Source of the DNA: Luscinia megarhynchos
Lineage: Eukaryota; Chordata; Aves; Passeriformes; Turdidae
Length of the DNA: 64,000 nt
Assembly (NCBI GenBank): GCA_034336665.1
Contig: JAPFBE010000002.1
Location: 13,122,906 to 13,186,905 of the forward strand
Direction of reading: 5' to 3'
This document shows positions 38,001 through 50,700 of this stretch, piece after piece. A program made the position numbers and the translations under genes. Below the pieces are notes generated by a model. It was not told the origin of the DNA. It ran no database searches and worked only from the letters and a program-made list of their open reading frames with translations. The number at the start of each line of letters is the position of its first letter. The stretch's first letter is position 1.

Positions 38001-40799
38001 CACAGGAATGCAGGTTCCATGGGCAGATGCCCAGTGGACTTTTCCTACTCAGCCTTTGCTCAAAGGTTATGAAGTTCTTGTGCTGGCACACCAGTCCTGT
38101 GAGTGTGTAGAATTGCTAGGAGCATTCTCAAAAAGCTGGATTTCATAAGCCTCTAAAGTATGATTTATCTAGACTAAATACATGTGACTGTGCCAAGACA
38201 GGCTGAGCCACTTCAGTTCGCTTGGGGAGGACTAATGATTTCAGCTGTCTTGGTTGCAAACTACAATTATAATCTTTGTCAGAAGCAAAATGAGCAGATT
38301 TTATTACCTGCATTTTTGGAGAGAAAGGAAGTCAGGAGATTCCTGTCTTAGAATGAGTAATTTTTGAATTGCTGGCCGGGTTTCTTTTTCCTCTTGCAAT
38401 CCATCAACATCTGGAACTATTGAAATACGCTGCATCCCTCTCTAGTCCTTTAAATATTTGCTTTAAGACTTTTGTAACAGAATCTTTTTGTGCATACTGA
38501 TTTTTACTTTTCTGTTTGAAGGCAAAAGAAAATATAGGGTGGGAATAGCCTTTGAAGGATATCTGTCCCATTTCTTGCCTAATTTCAAGACCAACTTGCA
38601 AAAACCTTGTTAGAACACATCAGTTTTGAGTACAGTTGCTCAACTGTGTTGCAGAAATGAATGCTGGTCTTGAATTTTCATGATTCATCATTTGATTATT
38701 GTCTTCCTGAGTTGATCCTGATGAAAGGATGAGGATTCCTGTCTTGCTTTCATTTTAGATGTGGTGTGTCAAGTCAAGAGATTAAGCACTTCTTAATGCA
38801 CTCTCTTCCCCTCCAAACCTCAAGCAAAAAAACAAAAGCTTGGATTGTTGTTCTTAAGGGCAAAACCAAATGATCCTCTTGGAGTCATTCTAGTACAGCT
38901 AATGACATAAAAAGATGCAGCCAAAATTGTATTCAGAATATCAATGTGTCTGCTTGCTGAGGAAGAATCTGGCTTGTGTATCTATGAAGTGGTCAGCCAC
39001 TGACACAAATTCCTTCTGCTGGCTCCCAAAGCTACTGTGTGCCACTCTTCCTCTATACAAAGACAATTTGCTTTTCATGCAGTGATGAAGAATAATGTTT
39101 TAACAGACAAAGGCATTTCTAGTGTATTATTGTGCTGTCTTTTGAGTAGCTCTAGATGCTGGGAAAAATGGTAATTCACAGTGTGAATGCTTCTCACCAG
39201 CAACATGGGTAAGAACTGAGCATGTACAGTCAGTGTTGCACAAGGTACAATGGAGAACATTGTGGGAGCAAGAAAAGCCCAAATTATAGCTCCTGCTGAT
39301 GGCCAAGATACCAGCCTTTTGTAATTTTAAGACAGCCCAAACAAAATCCAAAATATTGTCCCTCAAAATGTATACATCACTGAATTTAGTAACAATATGC
39401 TCATTTTTAGTGTTTGCAAATTAATGTAAAAATACACAACAATATTTCTGAAACACCTGTGTTCTTCTGCTTTTTCTTGTAAACTGACACAAGGCACAGG
39501 TGGCTTCTCATTAACTTGTTTCACACAAATATAAATACGCTGCACAGTTTCTCTTGCTGTAACTACATAATCCAGGAAACATGATTGCTACTGATTTAAT
39601 GTAATCAGTGTTGTGAGGGGATCATTCTGAGCTCTTTGTGAATGGCTCTATTCTGAGGGGATTTACACCCCATGTAAATCTGATTTAAATGGGAGAGTGG
39701 TGGAATGTGGCTTTCCTATTTAACCTATGCAAAAATCTATATTCTCCCACCTAGGTTTCTCACTGTGTGATGGGATACTCAGCTGGTACATGGTGGGGGA
39801 GGGGAGGAGCACAAGTCCAATAGGGACAGGGAAAGTAGGTAAGGGACTATCTCAAACAGGCAAGTTATACATTTTGATTCAATATTCTGATATTCTTATC
39901 AAGGCTTTCCAGAATGGGACACTGACTCAAACCGCGGACAATAAGGAGAAAACAGGAAACATGTATCAATGTCTTTGTTGTTCTGCAATGGTTTCTTTTT
40001 TTTTTTTTAAAGGAGAAATAAAAATCTAGAAGAAAAGCAGCAAGCCGGTAGATGTAAAAGTAAATGCATTTTTAAAAATTATTTTAGTATTTTAAATATA
40101 TATTTCTGTTTAAATTTATTGAACTATAGCCAGATTTATTCAATTAAGATAATACACTTCAAGGTTAACTACCATTTGCTGTTCACTTAGGCAAGCTATT
40201 GTACAGTTATGTAAATTTCATGAACAGAGACACGACTTGAGTGTCTTAATTACAAGCAAAAAGTGTCATTTAAATATGAATAAGTGAATAGTTGCCTGTA
40301 TTTCCTGTTCGCATTCTGCTGTCATCTGTAAGACCAAGAGCTAACTAGCCATCTATATTGTGCTTTCAGTTTTTCCTTCTGTCTCTAAAATGAAGGAAAA
40401 AAAATGAAGCACCACAACAAAGCCTGTCATATAAATGCATGTAAAGCAGATGATGCGGGAATGTCCTACTCTTAGAGTTGTTATTAGCACAGTGAATTTT
40501 AATTTACTGAGATCACAATGAATAGCAGTAAATATGCAGCATTTTCTGTGGATTTCTCTGCATTTCAATATGAGATATCTATATTCAAATTGTACAATCT
40601 ATAACTTACTTGTAAGCTCCTTTCATAGTTACTTTCTGACAAGGCTGCTAAGGGCTTATTTCGCATGCTTCTATTTTCAGTGCTAAGGCCTATTATGAAT
40701 TCTTTGCATTTATTTATATGCACACACAGTTGTGTTCAAAATAGTCTGTCTCCTTTTTAATTTATAGCCAGTCTAAATCAAATTTTATGTAACAAAAAG
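35076..40799. other. non-coding sequence downstream of the candidate gene
   Basis: No gene or repeat family recognised. A C-rich tract at 36496-36517 could form a quadruplex on the minus strand, and a perfect 8-bp inverted repeat GATTTACA/TGTAAATC lies at 39660-39680. All frames are under 145 codons and featureless. Confidence 0.55.
36496..36517 (-). other. C-rich tract, potential minus-strand G-quadruplex
   Basis: Runs of C (6 and 8 bases, then 3) are separated by single G or AA. The complementary strand has enough G-runs for a quadruplex. The following 30 bases are a short CCAACCTA-type tract. Confidence 0.6.
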
Positions 40800-42160
40800 T
40801 TTGGTAGTGATATTCCCTCCTCGTCCTCAGGACTGAATTCCCTGTGCTCCTGCCGTGTTGATAGTTCGGGATTTTTTTCCCCCCATTGTTTTGATTTGTT
40901 TGTCTCTCCAAAAATGACCTAGAAAGAAATCTGTTGTTAATCACATATCAACGAGGGAGGGATGATTAGTTAATAAAAACCATGCCTTGTGTCTGTGGAC
41001 CAAATGGCTAGCTCTGGTTCTCAGTGTGCACAGGGCCTTGAAAGACTGTTCCCATCCCTCAGTGATGTAGCCGCAGCTCTCCCCGAGGAATGAGAAGTTC
41101 ACTATTCACTCTGTGCTTGCATCACCCTTTCCAACATGTTCCCACTGATACATTAAAGGAATTAATTGCTCATAATGATCTCACCATCTGTTAACAGAGG
41201 TTCATACCTACAGGCTGGTGGCATGTGGTGGTCCTATTCAGAAATCAATAGGCAATGCTGGGGGAACGCTTTCCCACATTGCCTTCCATTGCACTCTGAA
41301 AAGGGGAGGAGAGCTCAGTGTTGGCCATCTGCTCCTTGTCTTTCTGTGCGAGGGACCTTGATGCAGTCCAGCCTGGCTCTGATCTGACTCCAGTCTGATT
41401 GGAATGTGGCTGATCTGAGAGCCTCTCAAAGCTGTGAAAGTGAGTCAAAAGGAGATCCCCATTGTCCAGCGGGGCTGAAAGAAAATGATCACTTTAAAAT
41501 TCATAACTCCCAGGTGCCCGCCATCTATTCATGGGAAAAACTCTCTGAACTTCTCTTCATTAAAAAGAGAGGGAGTCCAGCTAAAAAGAGAGAAAAGGAA
41601 GTAGTTTGTGGGAAATGTGCAAGGGATTTCAGGCTAAACAAATGAGGAATTTGAAATTTTTACTTGTATTAAAGGAACCGTGTAAGGAAAGGGAAGCATT
41701 TGTAAAAGCAGGGCCTCTGCTTCAGGGGCCCTTCCCTGGGGTCCTTTAGCAAAATAAAAAGGCTTTTCCCACCGCCCCCCCATATCATCCCCCCCAGGAG
41801 TTTTTCCTCCCTTTTGCTCTTTCTTACCTGTGTAAATGAGGGTAGCAATAGTACACGAATTAGGCTGTCCCTGCTTTATGTGATAAATTAGAATGCATTC
41901 AGTTTGCCCACCTCTCCTGCATGTATTTTATTGTTTAGGTTGCATAGAAAGCTGACCTGATAACAAATGTAAACTGGAGCTGAATATCCTCATGGAGAAT
42001 TAGTCTAGTGAGGGGGTGGAAGGGCTGTTCTGTCAGCTTGCTGCCTAAACTCTTCCCTGCCCCCATGTCTTGTAATCTGAGGATTTACCATATCACAGGA
42101 GGGATTTTGGCCTTCTTCCCCTCCCCCACTTTCTCCACCTTTTACCCCCTCTGAATGTGG
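40800..42160. promoter_or_regulatory. candidate conserved non-coding (enhancer) region
   Basis: About 1.3 kb of high-complexity sequence with transcription-factor-like words: a SOX-type CATTGTT at 40884-40890, the homeodomain-type ATTAATTGCTCATAATG near 41161-41177, and a run of balanced sequence over 41400-41700. A 79-codon frame (41406-41645, +) crosses it, but no acceptor and donor pair frames it and no domain is visible. C-rich runs lie at about 41770-41798. I infer regulatory DNA from texture only. Confidence 0.3.
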
Positions 42161-42980
42161 AGATAGTGCTGAATCCTTCCTCGTTCCTCAGACACATTAC
42201 ATGTGCTTCCCAATTCTGTGCTTCTGCACACAGGGCTCACAGTATCTGGGGTGGATTTATGCTTTTCCTACAATGTGAGATGTCTTTTCCCTCTGACACT
42301 GCTCATGTGGCCAGAGGTAAGGAGGACTCAGAGGACCTTGCCTTCTTAAAGCAAGAATGGACTGTTTTCATAACTCTTCATCCAACTATTTCTTCAACAA
42401 AGGTTTTTGAATTCCTCTTGGCAATTACAGTTCAGAACCTGTAGCTGAAGACTGATCTTTCAGAAATATCCAATTTCAGTTCAGTGATTTCCAGGAGATT
42501 CACCAATTGGGAAACTGAATGGGTATTCACCTGTGGCCTCTTTCCAATTTTGGGAACCCATTTCAAGTCTTGTCCTGTTCTTTGTCACTACTGGGGTTGG
42601 ACATTTTTGATTCCTGATAGCAGGAAGTAAGCCACGCAGTGTGTCTGACGGCACATGTATTTGCTGTCAGAATATAGGCACTTATCTCCCACCAAAAGTG
42701 TTTGTGTGATTTTGGATGTGACACTGGCCTGCCTTCCCTGTTCCAGAAGTCTCTCATCTTATGATGCACCAGTCTTCTTATTTTCCCCTCTCACTATATG
42801 GTTTGTTGAAGAGAGTGATGGTGTGCAGCATCTTATCGATTTTTCTTTCAATTCAAGGTGGTAATAAACTTTCCCAATGGAATGTTATGTCCACCCCAAT
42901 TTCCCTTTTAGATATCTCTGAGGTGGAGCCAGCTGCCTCTGATCACTATTGCTCTTTTGTTTATTCAGCAGTCTGAGAGG
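42161..42980. other. non-coding sequence
   Basis: A 95-codon frame (42157-42444, +) and other short frames are present but unrecognisable. Nothing else is seen. Confidence 0.5.
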
Positions 42981-43054
42981 ACTGGTAAGCAATGTTCAGG
43001 TTCCCTTCTTACCCAGAACTGGTAAGCAATCTTCTGGTTTTCTTCTTACCCAGA
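42981..43054 (+). repeat. 37-bp tandem duplication
   Basis: Two adjacent 37-bp units (42981-43017 and 43018-43054) begin ACTGGTAAGCAAT and end CTTCTTACCCAGA, differing at only a few internal positions. A partial third echo (GAGAAGCAATGT) follows near 43088. Within each unit GGTAAG and CTTACC are reverse complements. Confidence 0.9.
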
Positions 43055-43580
43055 AATTGCTAAAGAAGTAGGCAGCCAAAAAACTGAGAAGCAATGTCCC
43101 AGCAGACAAGAATGCTTGTCTTGTGATCTCATGATAACATGATTCATCTATATTATCTACTTGTAATGTCTGCTCCAGCTCTTCCTTGGTATCGTTACCA
43201 GTTTCAAAGATGTTGTTTATGTGTCTTCTTTACATCTTCAGTGTCATATATTCATCAGGTGAAGCACTCTTCTCCCCATAACCAGTCCCTCTTGCACTGT
43301 GATTTCTGGAAACAAATGAGCAGGACCTGACCCTGGCCTACCTTGTGTGTTGTTGTTGCAAGTCACACTTAACAGTCCACTTTAAAACAAACAAAAAATG
43401 CCAGCCCTCAACCTTCAAGACCAATGGAAAATGAAAACTTCCAGCAGTTTGCACAAAGTGTGAATGCTATGTGCAGATAGTGCCTACCCAACAGAGCTTA
43501 TGCTCAACAAGACAGATGATCAGCATTTGGAAGAGGTGTGATCACCCTTAGGAAGACTGTTCAAACTGCTCTTGGGGAAC
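43055..43580. other. non-coding sequence
   Basis: Nothing recognised on either strand. Confidence 0.5.
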
Positions 43581-43782
43581 AGAGAACCATTCAGGTTGGA
43601 AAATACCTCAAAGATCACCAAGTCCCACCATACCCTCTAGACCATAGCATGAAATGCCATGTAGACTTGTTTTTTGAACACTTCCAGGGATGGTGACTAC
43701 TCCACTTCTTTTGGCAGCCTGTTCCAATGCTGAACCACTCTTTCGGTGGAGAAATTCTTCCTTATATCCAGCCTGAACCTCC
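43581..43782 (-). mobile_element. CR1 LINE 3' fragment, antisense
   Basis: The reverse complement of the CR1 3' end: 'cattcaggttggaaaatacc' (43589-43608) marks the terminus, followed by 'gaacacttccagggatggtg' (about 43677-43696), 'cagcctgttccaatgctgaa' (43716-43735) and 'gagaaattcttccttat'. Around 200 bp, strongly 5'-truncated and moderately diverged. Confidence 0.93.
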
Positions 43783-44537
43783 AAAACATGTCAAATTCAC
43801 ACACAAAAAAGAGAAGTTAATTACTACTTCAGTTATTTTGTGCTGAGATAGTATAAAAATGGTGCATGAATTAGTGTTTGAAAAGTGCTGTATTAAAGAA
43901 CTCTGTGAGAACTGGCATGTTCAAACAACAGTGGTAAAGGTAGGAGAGGGCTCCACAGTTCCTGTGGGGAGGAATTTGGCAGGAAAGAGTGCATGGGGAA
44001 CACAAATGGGGGGAGAAAGCAAGGGCCTTATAATGAAGGCTATGGTTCTGTGCTCATGACTTTTGAGGAGCAGGTACAACGTAGAGATTGCACAACATGG
44101 TGCTTCTCACCTCTGTTCACTTCCAGGATTTGCTTTCTCTTTGCTGCACAATTCATAATACTTTAAGGAAGATCTGTTAAAATCATCTGTAGGGTTTTGT
44201 TGTTTGGGGTTTTTTTTAATACTTTGCAAATTTTTGTGGTTTTGAAATTATTTCTGTGGGGTTTTAAAAAATTATTAATAATATTGAGAGAATCCTATCA
44301 CAAATATACTGGGTAAGCACTTAAGCCAGCAAAATTGAAAGATAGTGGCTTCCAGCAGGAGCACAAAACTCAAATTAAATAGTTTAGAGATTTGAATCAG
44401 ATCTGTCATTGGTGCAATAGTAATGTGCTGTCACAGCTAAAGATCATGCATCTGCATGAAAAGGTAGTGACATATGCTGTTGGGTCTACTAACTTATGTT
44501 TCAGCTTATATGTTGTGATTTGTTTAGGTTTTGTTGT
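43783..44537. other. non-coding sequence
   Basis: No feature recognised apart from small T- and A-rich tracts near 44210-44280. Confidence 0.55.
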
Positions 44538-44541
44538 TATA

Positions 44542-44574
<33 letters not shown>
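44538..44574. repeat. (TA)n microsatellite followed by poly-T
   Basis: About 13 TA units (44538-44564) run directly into about ten T. Confidence 0.97.
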
Positions 44575-44577
<3 letters not shown>

Positions 44578-47548
44578 CAGTGCATCAGTAATAAACTTGA
44601 GAAGGCTTTTGAATAAGGTAGATGTTCTTTGGGGCATAAATATAATCTCATCCTGTCTTAAGCTATTTTTTCATAGTAAACACTTCACTTAAGAGGCAGA
44701 ATAATCCTGTCATCATGATATAAAATTTAAGAAGTAAATGTGCCATACAATTGCTTTAGCATAAAATCTTATGTGGAGCTTTATAATACTGCTCAAAGGA
44801 GCAGGTATGGGAAGAATTCCCAGGAATGTCATTCCCAGAATCTGAGACTCCTACCACTTTGAGAAGATGCCATGTGGCAATGCTTTACTCAGTAAACACT
44901 GTACAGGTTGCCTTGGAGAATCTGCTTGCTGTCTTCTCTACTTTGTCTGTGAGGTGCTTCTCTGTCTTGTTTATTAGAACCTGTACAAGGCATTTGGGCA
45001 CAGTTCTGAGGTGTAGAAAGACACATAAGGATCAGCACTTCTGGGGATTTTTCAAAGACACTGAAGTGGGTGAAGTGTTGTTGAAATCCCTTTGGCTTTG
45101 TACTCTCTCTTGTATAACCAGCATCTGTAGGCTTCCACCTCTCTGCCCTGGAGATGCTGAACATTTTGTACCAAACCCTTTCACCTGGGGTAGGATGGAG
45201 GGAGCACAACCCTGAAGGGGAGTCCATGGTCAAGGACATTGTCTTAGATACGCCATTTGTGTTTATTGCTTTCCAAACCCCAGAGAAGTGACCAAGATGA
45301 CCACTTGTTTTGCATTTTTTTTTCACCTTTCTAGTGGTATATTGCCTGTTACTAGTACAAGCTAAACCAGCTCCAACAGGAACCCTTGAAAGGGGAGATG
45401 CTTGGTGGTTAGATGGTCTTGTTACTGAGAAACAGCCAGCTAGACTGGGGGCTTGAATCTGGGTTTGTACCTCGACTGAGTTTCTTAATTACCAGGCTTC
45501 AATGAGATTGGGGTGGGCAGAAAGATCACTAGTAAGGAATGGCATCTGGATGTGTGATACCTTCTCAGTGACTGTGTTTTGTTTGAATGAAAAATGTGGG
45601 TTTAGTAAGAAAACGTCACACAAGCTCTGTTCCAAGTCAGTTCACAGTAAAACGCTGTGTACATAACATACAACTTAGTGTGAACAGCAGTCAGGCTTGA
45701 GCTCCTTTCCATTCTTCTGGTCCTCCTTAGCTGTGCACTGTGAATGGCAGAGAAAGGGTGGGGAAATGATGAAAATGTGCAGCTCTCTATTTGATATTTC
45801 AAAGGCCATTGATTTACTCAAATTTATTTTGGAATGTACAAAGGGTATTTAATTTCAGCCTTAAATTTCTGTCATATTCTGTGGTTCTCCTTTTATTCTG
45901 ATCTTTGTGATGAATATGAGAACAACTGGTATCTTTCCTCTTTTTCCCTTTCTCTTGAAGTGTCAACACTTGGGTGACAGAGCTCAAGTTCTTTGCTTTA
46001 AAAAAAAAAAGAAAATTTTATATTTTAAAGTTAAAGCTTTAAGTGTAGGAAAACTTGTAGTAATTAAAATGTATAGCTAATAAAAATCTTTAAAGCTCTT
46101 TACATTAGTTTCCATGGATTTTGATGTCTGAGGATGTATTTTGCATATGTTCTTCATTCTGGATGTATACAGCAAGTGGCCAGTATTTGCCTTAATCTGA
46201 AATACAGCTTTGGCTTGGCAGGTGCCAGTAAATTTGTTAAACCACTGAGGTGTTTATGATAATTTGATAATTGTCGCAGTTTGTTATGTTAGTTGAAAGG
46301 GCAGTATTATTATTTGGATGAAGAGAGGTTATAGGCTGAATTGTTCTATAAAAAAGCACAATAATTGACCAAGATTGTAAAATGTTAGGGATTCTTTTTC
46401 TCAAACTCTGTTATTTAACTTCTGTTTTATGTCCTTGCTTATACATAGTTTTTATCACGGTAGTTCTTGAGGTATTCAAGCATACAGTGAGATTTACAGA
46501 CTGTTTATGCCACAGGCAGCCCCAACCCCACTGAATGGCACCTTTCCTTTCATGCTCCTGCCTGAGTAGCAGAGCAGGTGGGACAGCAGCCTTTGCTGGA
46601 CTGCTGCTGCTCACCCTCTGTAGGCAGGGAAGAAATGCTGACCAAGAGTTTTTTGGTTTCTTCTTTTTGTTCACTCTCACTTAACAGTTTGACACAGAAG
46701 AGAAAGCAATGTGTGCCAAGTGTGAAGCTGAGTCAGTTTTCTACTTCTCTTCAAATTCGGGGTACAGATAAAGTATCTGAATTCCAGGTTTCTAGTCCTG
46801 CCCTTTTGGCAGGCCATGGCCAGCTCATCTCTAAGCATGGAGAAAGTTGCAACTAGAAAGCCAAGGATGCTGGAGTCTTCAGGGCACAGTCATTTTCAGA
46901 CAGTTCGATTGCCAGGGTCTGCCTTTGTTCTCCAAAAGGAAAGGTGATAGGAGCTCTGTAAGCTTACCATCTGCAGATTTTGATTGTTGGTGGTTCAAGA
47001 ATCACCTCATTCTGGGAAGGCTTAGCACTGGATAGGGAACGTGCTCATCCAGCTGGGATACTTTGCCTTGCAAGGAGTGCTGCTAGATCCTGTTACTTGT
47101 TTTCAAGTTGAGGATGCAACCAGTGTAAAGCAGGATGATATAAAGACAGTTGTGAAGTTTAGGAAGGTCTGAACTGGACTTTATGCAGCTCCCCTGGTCG
47201 AATAGACTAAAGAGGGATGAATAGTTCTGTATGGGGAGGACACCACCTGCTGAATAAGGGGTAGTTTGGAAGGAAGAGAAAAAAATAATTGTGAAAGGAG
47301 AGGACAAGAGGGATGTAGTTGCTGGGAAATGGCTAAAATGGGGATGTGTGTTTCAGGTGCATCCAGTGGCAAACTTTCACATTACAGTGAAAACATAAGG
47401 CTGAGTTTACAAGAGGAAAATTTAAGCTTCTGTTTTGATGTGCTCAGAATTGGGACTGAGTATGAGATGATGTCTCTTGCTTGCCTATAGACTTTTCCTG
47501 CACTGGGGTGATGTTTTTGATTTGAATATTAAGAAAAAAGAGCTCAAT
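44575..47548. other. non-coding sequence
   Basis: Two overlapping frames on opposite strands (44826-45215 + and 44889-45326 -, 129 and 145 codons) are the only long ones. Neither shows a domain. Mutual openness over the same DNA argues for composition, not coding. Confidence 0.5.
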
Positions 47549-47738
47549 GAAAAGGGCATTCAGGCATTGGAACAGACTGCCCAGGGAGGTGATGGAATCA
47601 CCATCCCTGGAAGTGTTAAAAGATCTGTAAATGAGGTGCATGAGGCCATGGTTTAGTGGTGAGCATGGTAGTGTGGGGTTAAGGCTGGACTTAATCATCT
47701 GAGAGGTTTTATTCCAGCCTTGAAGATTCTGTGACTCT
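47549..47738 (+). mobile_element. CR1 LINE 3' fragment, sense
   Basis: The CR1 3' UTR is recognised by 'ggcattggaacagactgccc' (47563-47582), 'gaatcaccatccctggaagtg' (about 47595-47614), 'catggtttagtggtgagcatgg' and the terminus 'gattctgtgactct' (47725-47738). About 190 bp, 5'-truncated. Confidence 0.93.
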
Positions 47739-50700
47739 CTGACATGGCGTGATCCACTGCCTGGCTGGGGCTGACCAAAAGCAGAGGTAAAATGAAGTGA
47801 AAGTAGGTTATGTAATGTTGTTATATCAAGTGATTTTGGGGATATAAGCATCCACAGAAAGCAGTTCTACTTTATTTTACTGGGAAAATGGCAGGGCCTT
47901 GTGATAAAGCCTGACAGCAAAGTTAGTTCTCTTGGCTGTGTAGAATAGACTCAGTAAATCAGAAAGATAAGCATTGTTTTCTGCCAGGAAAATGGTCAGA
48001 AGTTAGTCTATAATAATTCCCTGCTTTTCAGATAGTTCATCAAGATTTTTTATATTAAAAGAAAAACAATAATAACTTGGCTTGATGTTTTTGGGGGAAA
48101 GTACAAGAAAATCCCTAATTTAGCTTTGCATAATAAATGCTTTACTTGTTTCTAGTGTGATATTTTAGCATATCACTCATTAAAACTAGGATGGGTAGTA
48201 TTCTTTCTTGACTTACACTCTCTGTTTTATTAAAAATGCATGACTAATTTTATTCTTTAGTGGTATGCCTCTTCTTTCTTAGACATGGGCTTACTAAATG
48301 TTGGGAAGATGTTCAAGAATTTTCATACCACATTTCATTTGTTTATACATCATACGTGTTGTAGAACTAAAAAAAAAACCCAAAAAGCAATCAAAAATGA
48401 CCAAAAAACCCCCAAACTTTTTAAAAAAACAAAACAGCTGGAAAACCTCAGTCATTTTTAGAGGCTTTTCAGACATAAAAGTGAGGAAAAAAAATGCAGT
48501 GCAACAGAATATTCTGACTGCAATAATAGGTGTACTGAAGCCTCAGTGTTCTGTTTAGGACACTGGGGATACTCTCAGACATTTCTTTGGAGTTTTATTC
48601 AGTCTCTGACTATAAAGCCTTAGTGCTCCCAGCTACAGCCACGTGAGTCTGCAGCAAAAGGAGGAGTGTGTCCCACTTCAAGACCATACCTTCACAACTG
48701 AGAAAAGCTGATTTTTGTGGCATGTTCAGGTGCTCAGTGAGGCTGCATTATTTCAGTCTGCTAGAAGGAACAGATTCCTTAGTCGAAGGTTGAGTCTTAC
48801 TGCTTTCCTTTCTAGTGCTCTGTGACTCTGTGTGTATGCATGTGTGCTAATTAGCTCTCAAGACCAAAATGTGTTGGAACACCTGGGTCTGCTCTATAAA
48901 ACACAATTTGTTTATGGGTTTACTTTGGAGAGAAGGTCTGAGAGGGTACCAGTGACAAAATGATACATTTGCTGGTTGCTGAGTGTATATCAATTTTAAA
49001 TCGAACTTGTGGATGTGTTGTTCTTGAATGATTTGGAATTTCCTTAAATCAAGCATATTGCTTCTCCAAGTTAATAAACAGCACACCTCTCCCCACAGAT
49101 ACTCTGTGCTGGAACTTGAATATCCAGACTTATTGTTCCTTTTACTTGAGAAACCATATTTTAAAACTGTTTTTCCAAGAACTATTATTTGTAAGAATGT
49201 AAATGTAATTGTTAGTTCTGGCATGGGCTTAGTGCTGTGTTTCTCTACTAAGCTGTGACTATATTTTAGTATCAAAAACTTAGCATAAGGGCCTGTTTTC
49301 AATAATGGGATTTTTTTTTTTTTGAGTGATTCTTCATCCTTTATATTGTACATAAAAGGTGAGGAATTATTAAAGAACCTATTTCAAATGTGTATTTTTA
49401 ATTTAAATTCAGTCTGGAATGGCTTGTAGTTTCAAAGACAAGGAAATAATCATCACTATCTTAGCTAGGATGTGAGTTAACATTTGCACCAGGCATAGAT
49501 TTTTTTTTTTCTTTTTTCAATTAGCACTCCCTTAGAAAATCTATTCCCCCAGCTTTTGTAAATGTGCTGTAGGAGAAGAAGAGCAAATAGATTGGAAATG
49601 CTCTGCAGCTCAGGCTCCTGGGAAAATGTAACAGGTGTTACAGCTCAGCTGGGTATGAGCTTTATGAAAAAGACCCTCTCAGACTTTACCCATAGAATTC
49701 CCTTTCCTAGCCAGAGCTTCAAGTAGGAAGAAACTAATGACTTCATTACCATCTCAATTCTGGGAAATGCTTCGTCCAGACCTGAATCATTAAAGGAAAG
49801 GTAAAGCACTCTGCATGACCTTACAAGATCAAAATGTTATTTAGAGCAATTCCATTAGTCAAGGCTATAAACCTGAAAGAACACACCCTTTTTCCTTGGC
49901 TCTTAGGCCATAAAATGTGTGTGTGTATGTCATGAGGAGCGGGGCAGGAGGTGGAGGCTTGGGGGGGAAGGAAAAAAAAACCCATATTCTGCACTCATTG
50001 TGCAGCACAATTTCCTATGCTTATTTTGAAAAGCCTCTACTTCCAGCACTTCTTCCCTTCACCCCTTGTTGTGACACATTTAGTGGCTCTTGTCGTTCTC
50101 ACTCTTCCAGGGGTTTCTAATTGGGTATGATACTGAAGCCAAGAATGATGTCAAAATTTCAAGCCATATAAAGTGAAATATATTTCTTTATTACTGTGGT
50201 AATAATAAGCAACTCTTTTTTAAAATTATTGAATTTATTTAATCTTTTGCTAGCTTTGGAAAAAAAAGAGAATAGCATGACATACAGAAGACTGACTTTG
50301 GGGTTATTTTCATTTTCTCTATTATTGCTTTTGCTTCCATGAGTAAAAGAAACCCTGCTTGGTTAAGCTGTGTTTTGCTAGCTGTCTGGAATTTCTTTTA
50401 CAATGATAACACTGGATTTGAAATTCTGGTGCAACAATCTTTCAGTAGTAGCACAGAATGTTCACCTTTGGGATAATTTTAATGGACTTGTTTAATAAGG
50501 AAAAACTAAATGTTCTCTTTCACACAAGCTGCCATGAAGTCTTTTCTCTCTCTTCACAAACACACCTCCACAGGTAAAGGTGGGCATAAGCTTGCAGAAA
50601 GAAATGGTATTACGCCTGCTTTAGGAAAAGAATTGCCAAGGGAAAATAGAGGCATGTTGCAGTGTTTTGGAGGTTTGAAATCTTGGTGATGCCTACATGT

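Noticed and set aside
41406..41645. 79-codon + frame with a lysine-rich CGKC-containing end
   Set aside because: A single CxxC is not a zinc finger, there are no flanking splice sites, and the DNA fits a non-coding conserved block better.
44826..45326. Overlapping long frames on opposite strands (129 and 145 codons)
   Set aside because: Both strands are open over the same DNA, which points to low stop density. No recognisable residues or splice sites.
48847..49353. 168-codon minus-strand frame
   Set aside because: It begins in a poly-A/T run that yields a lysine stretch. No domain, no promoter or splice signals, and frames of this size are expected by chance in 64 kb.
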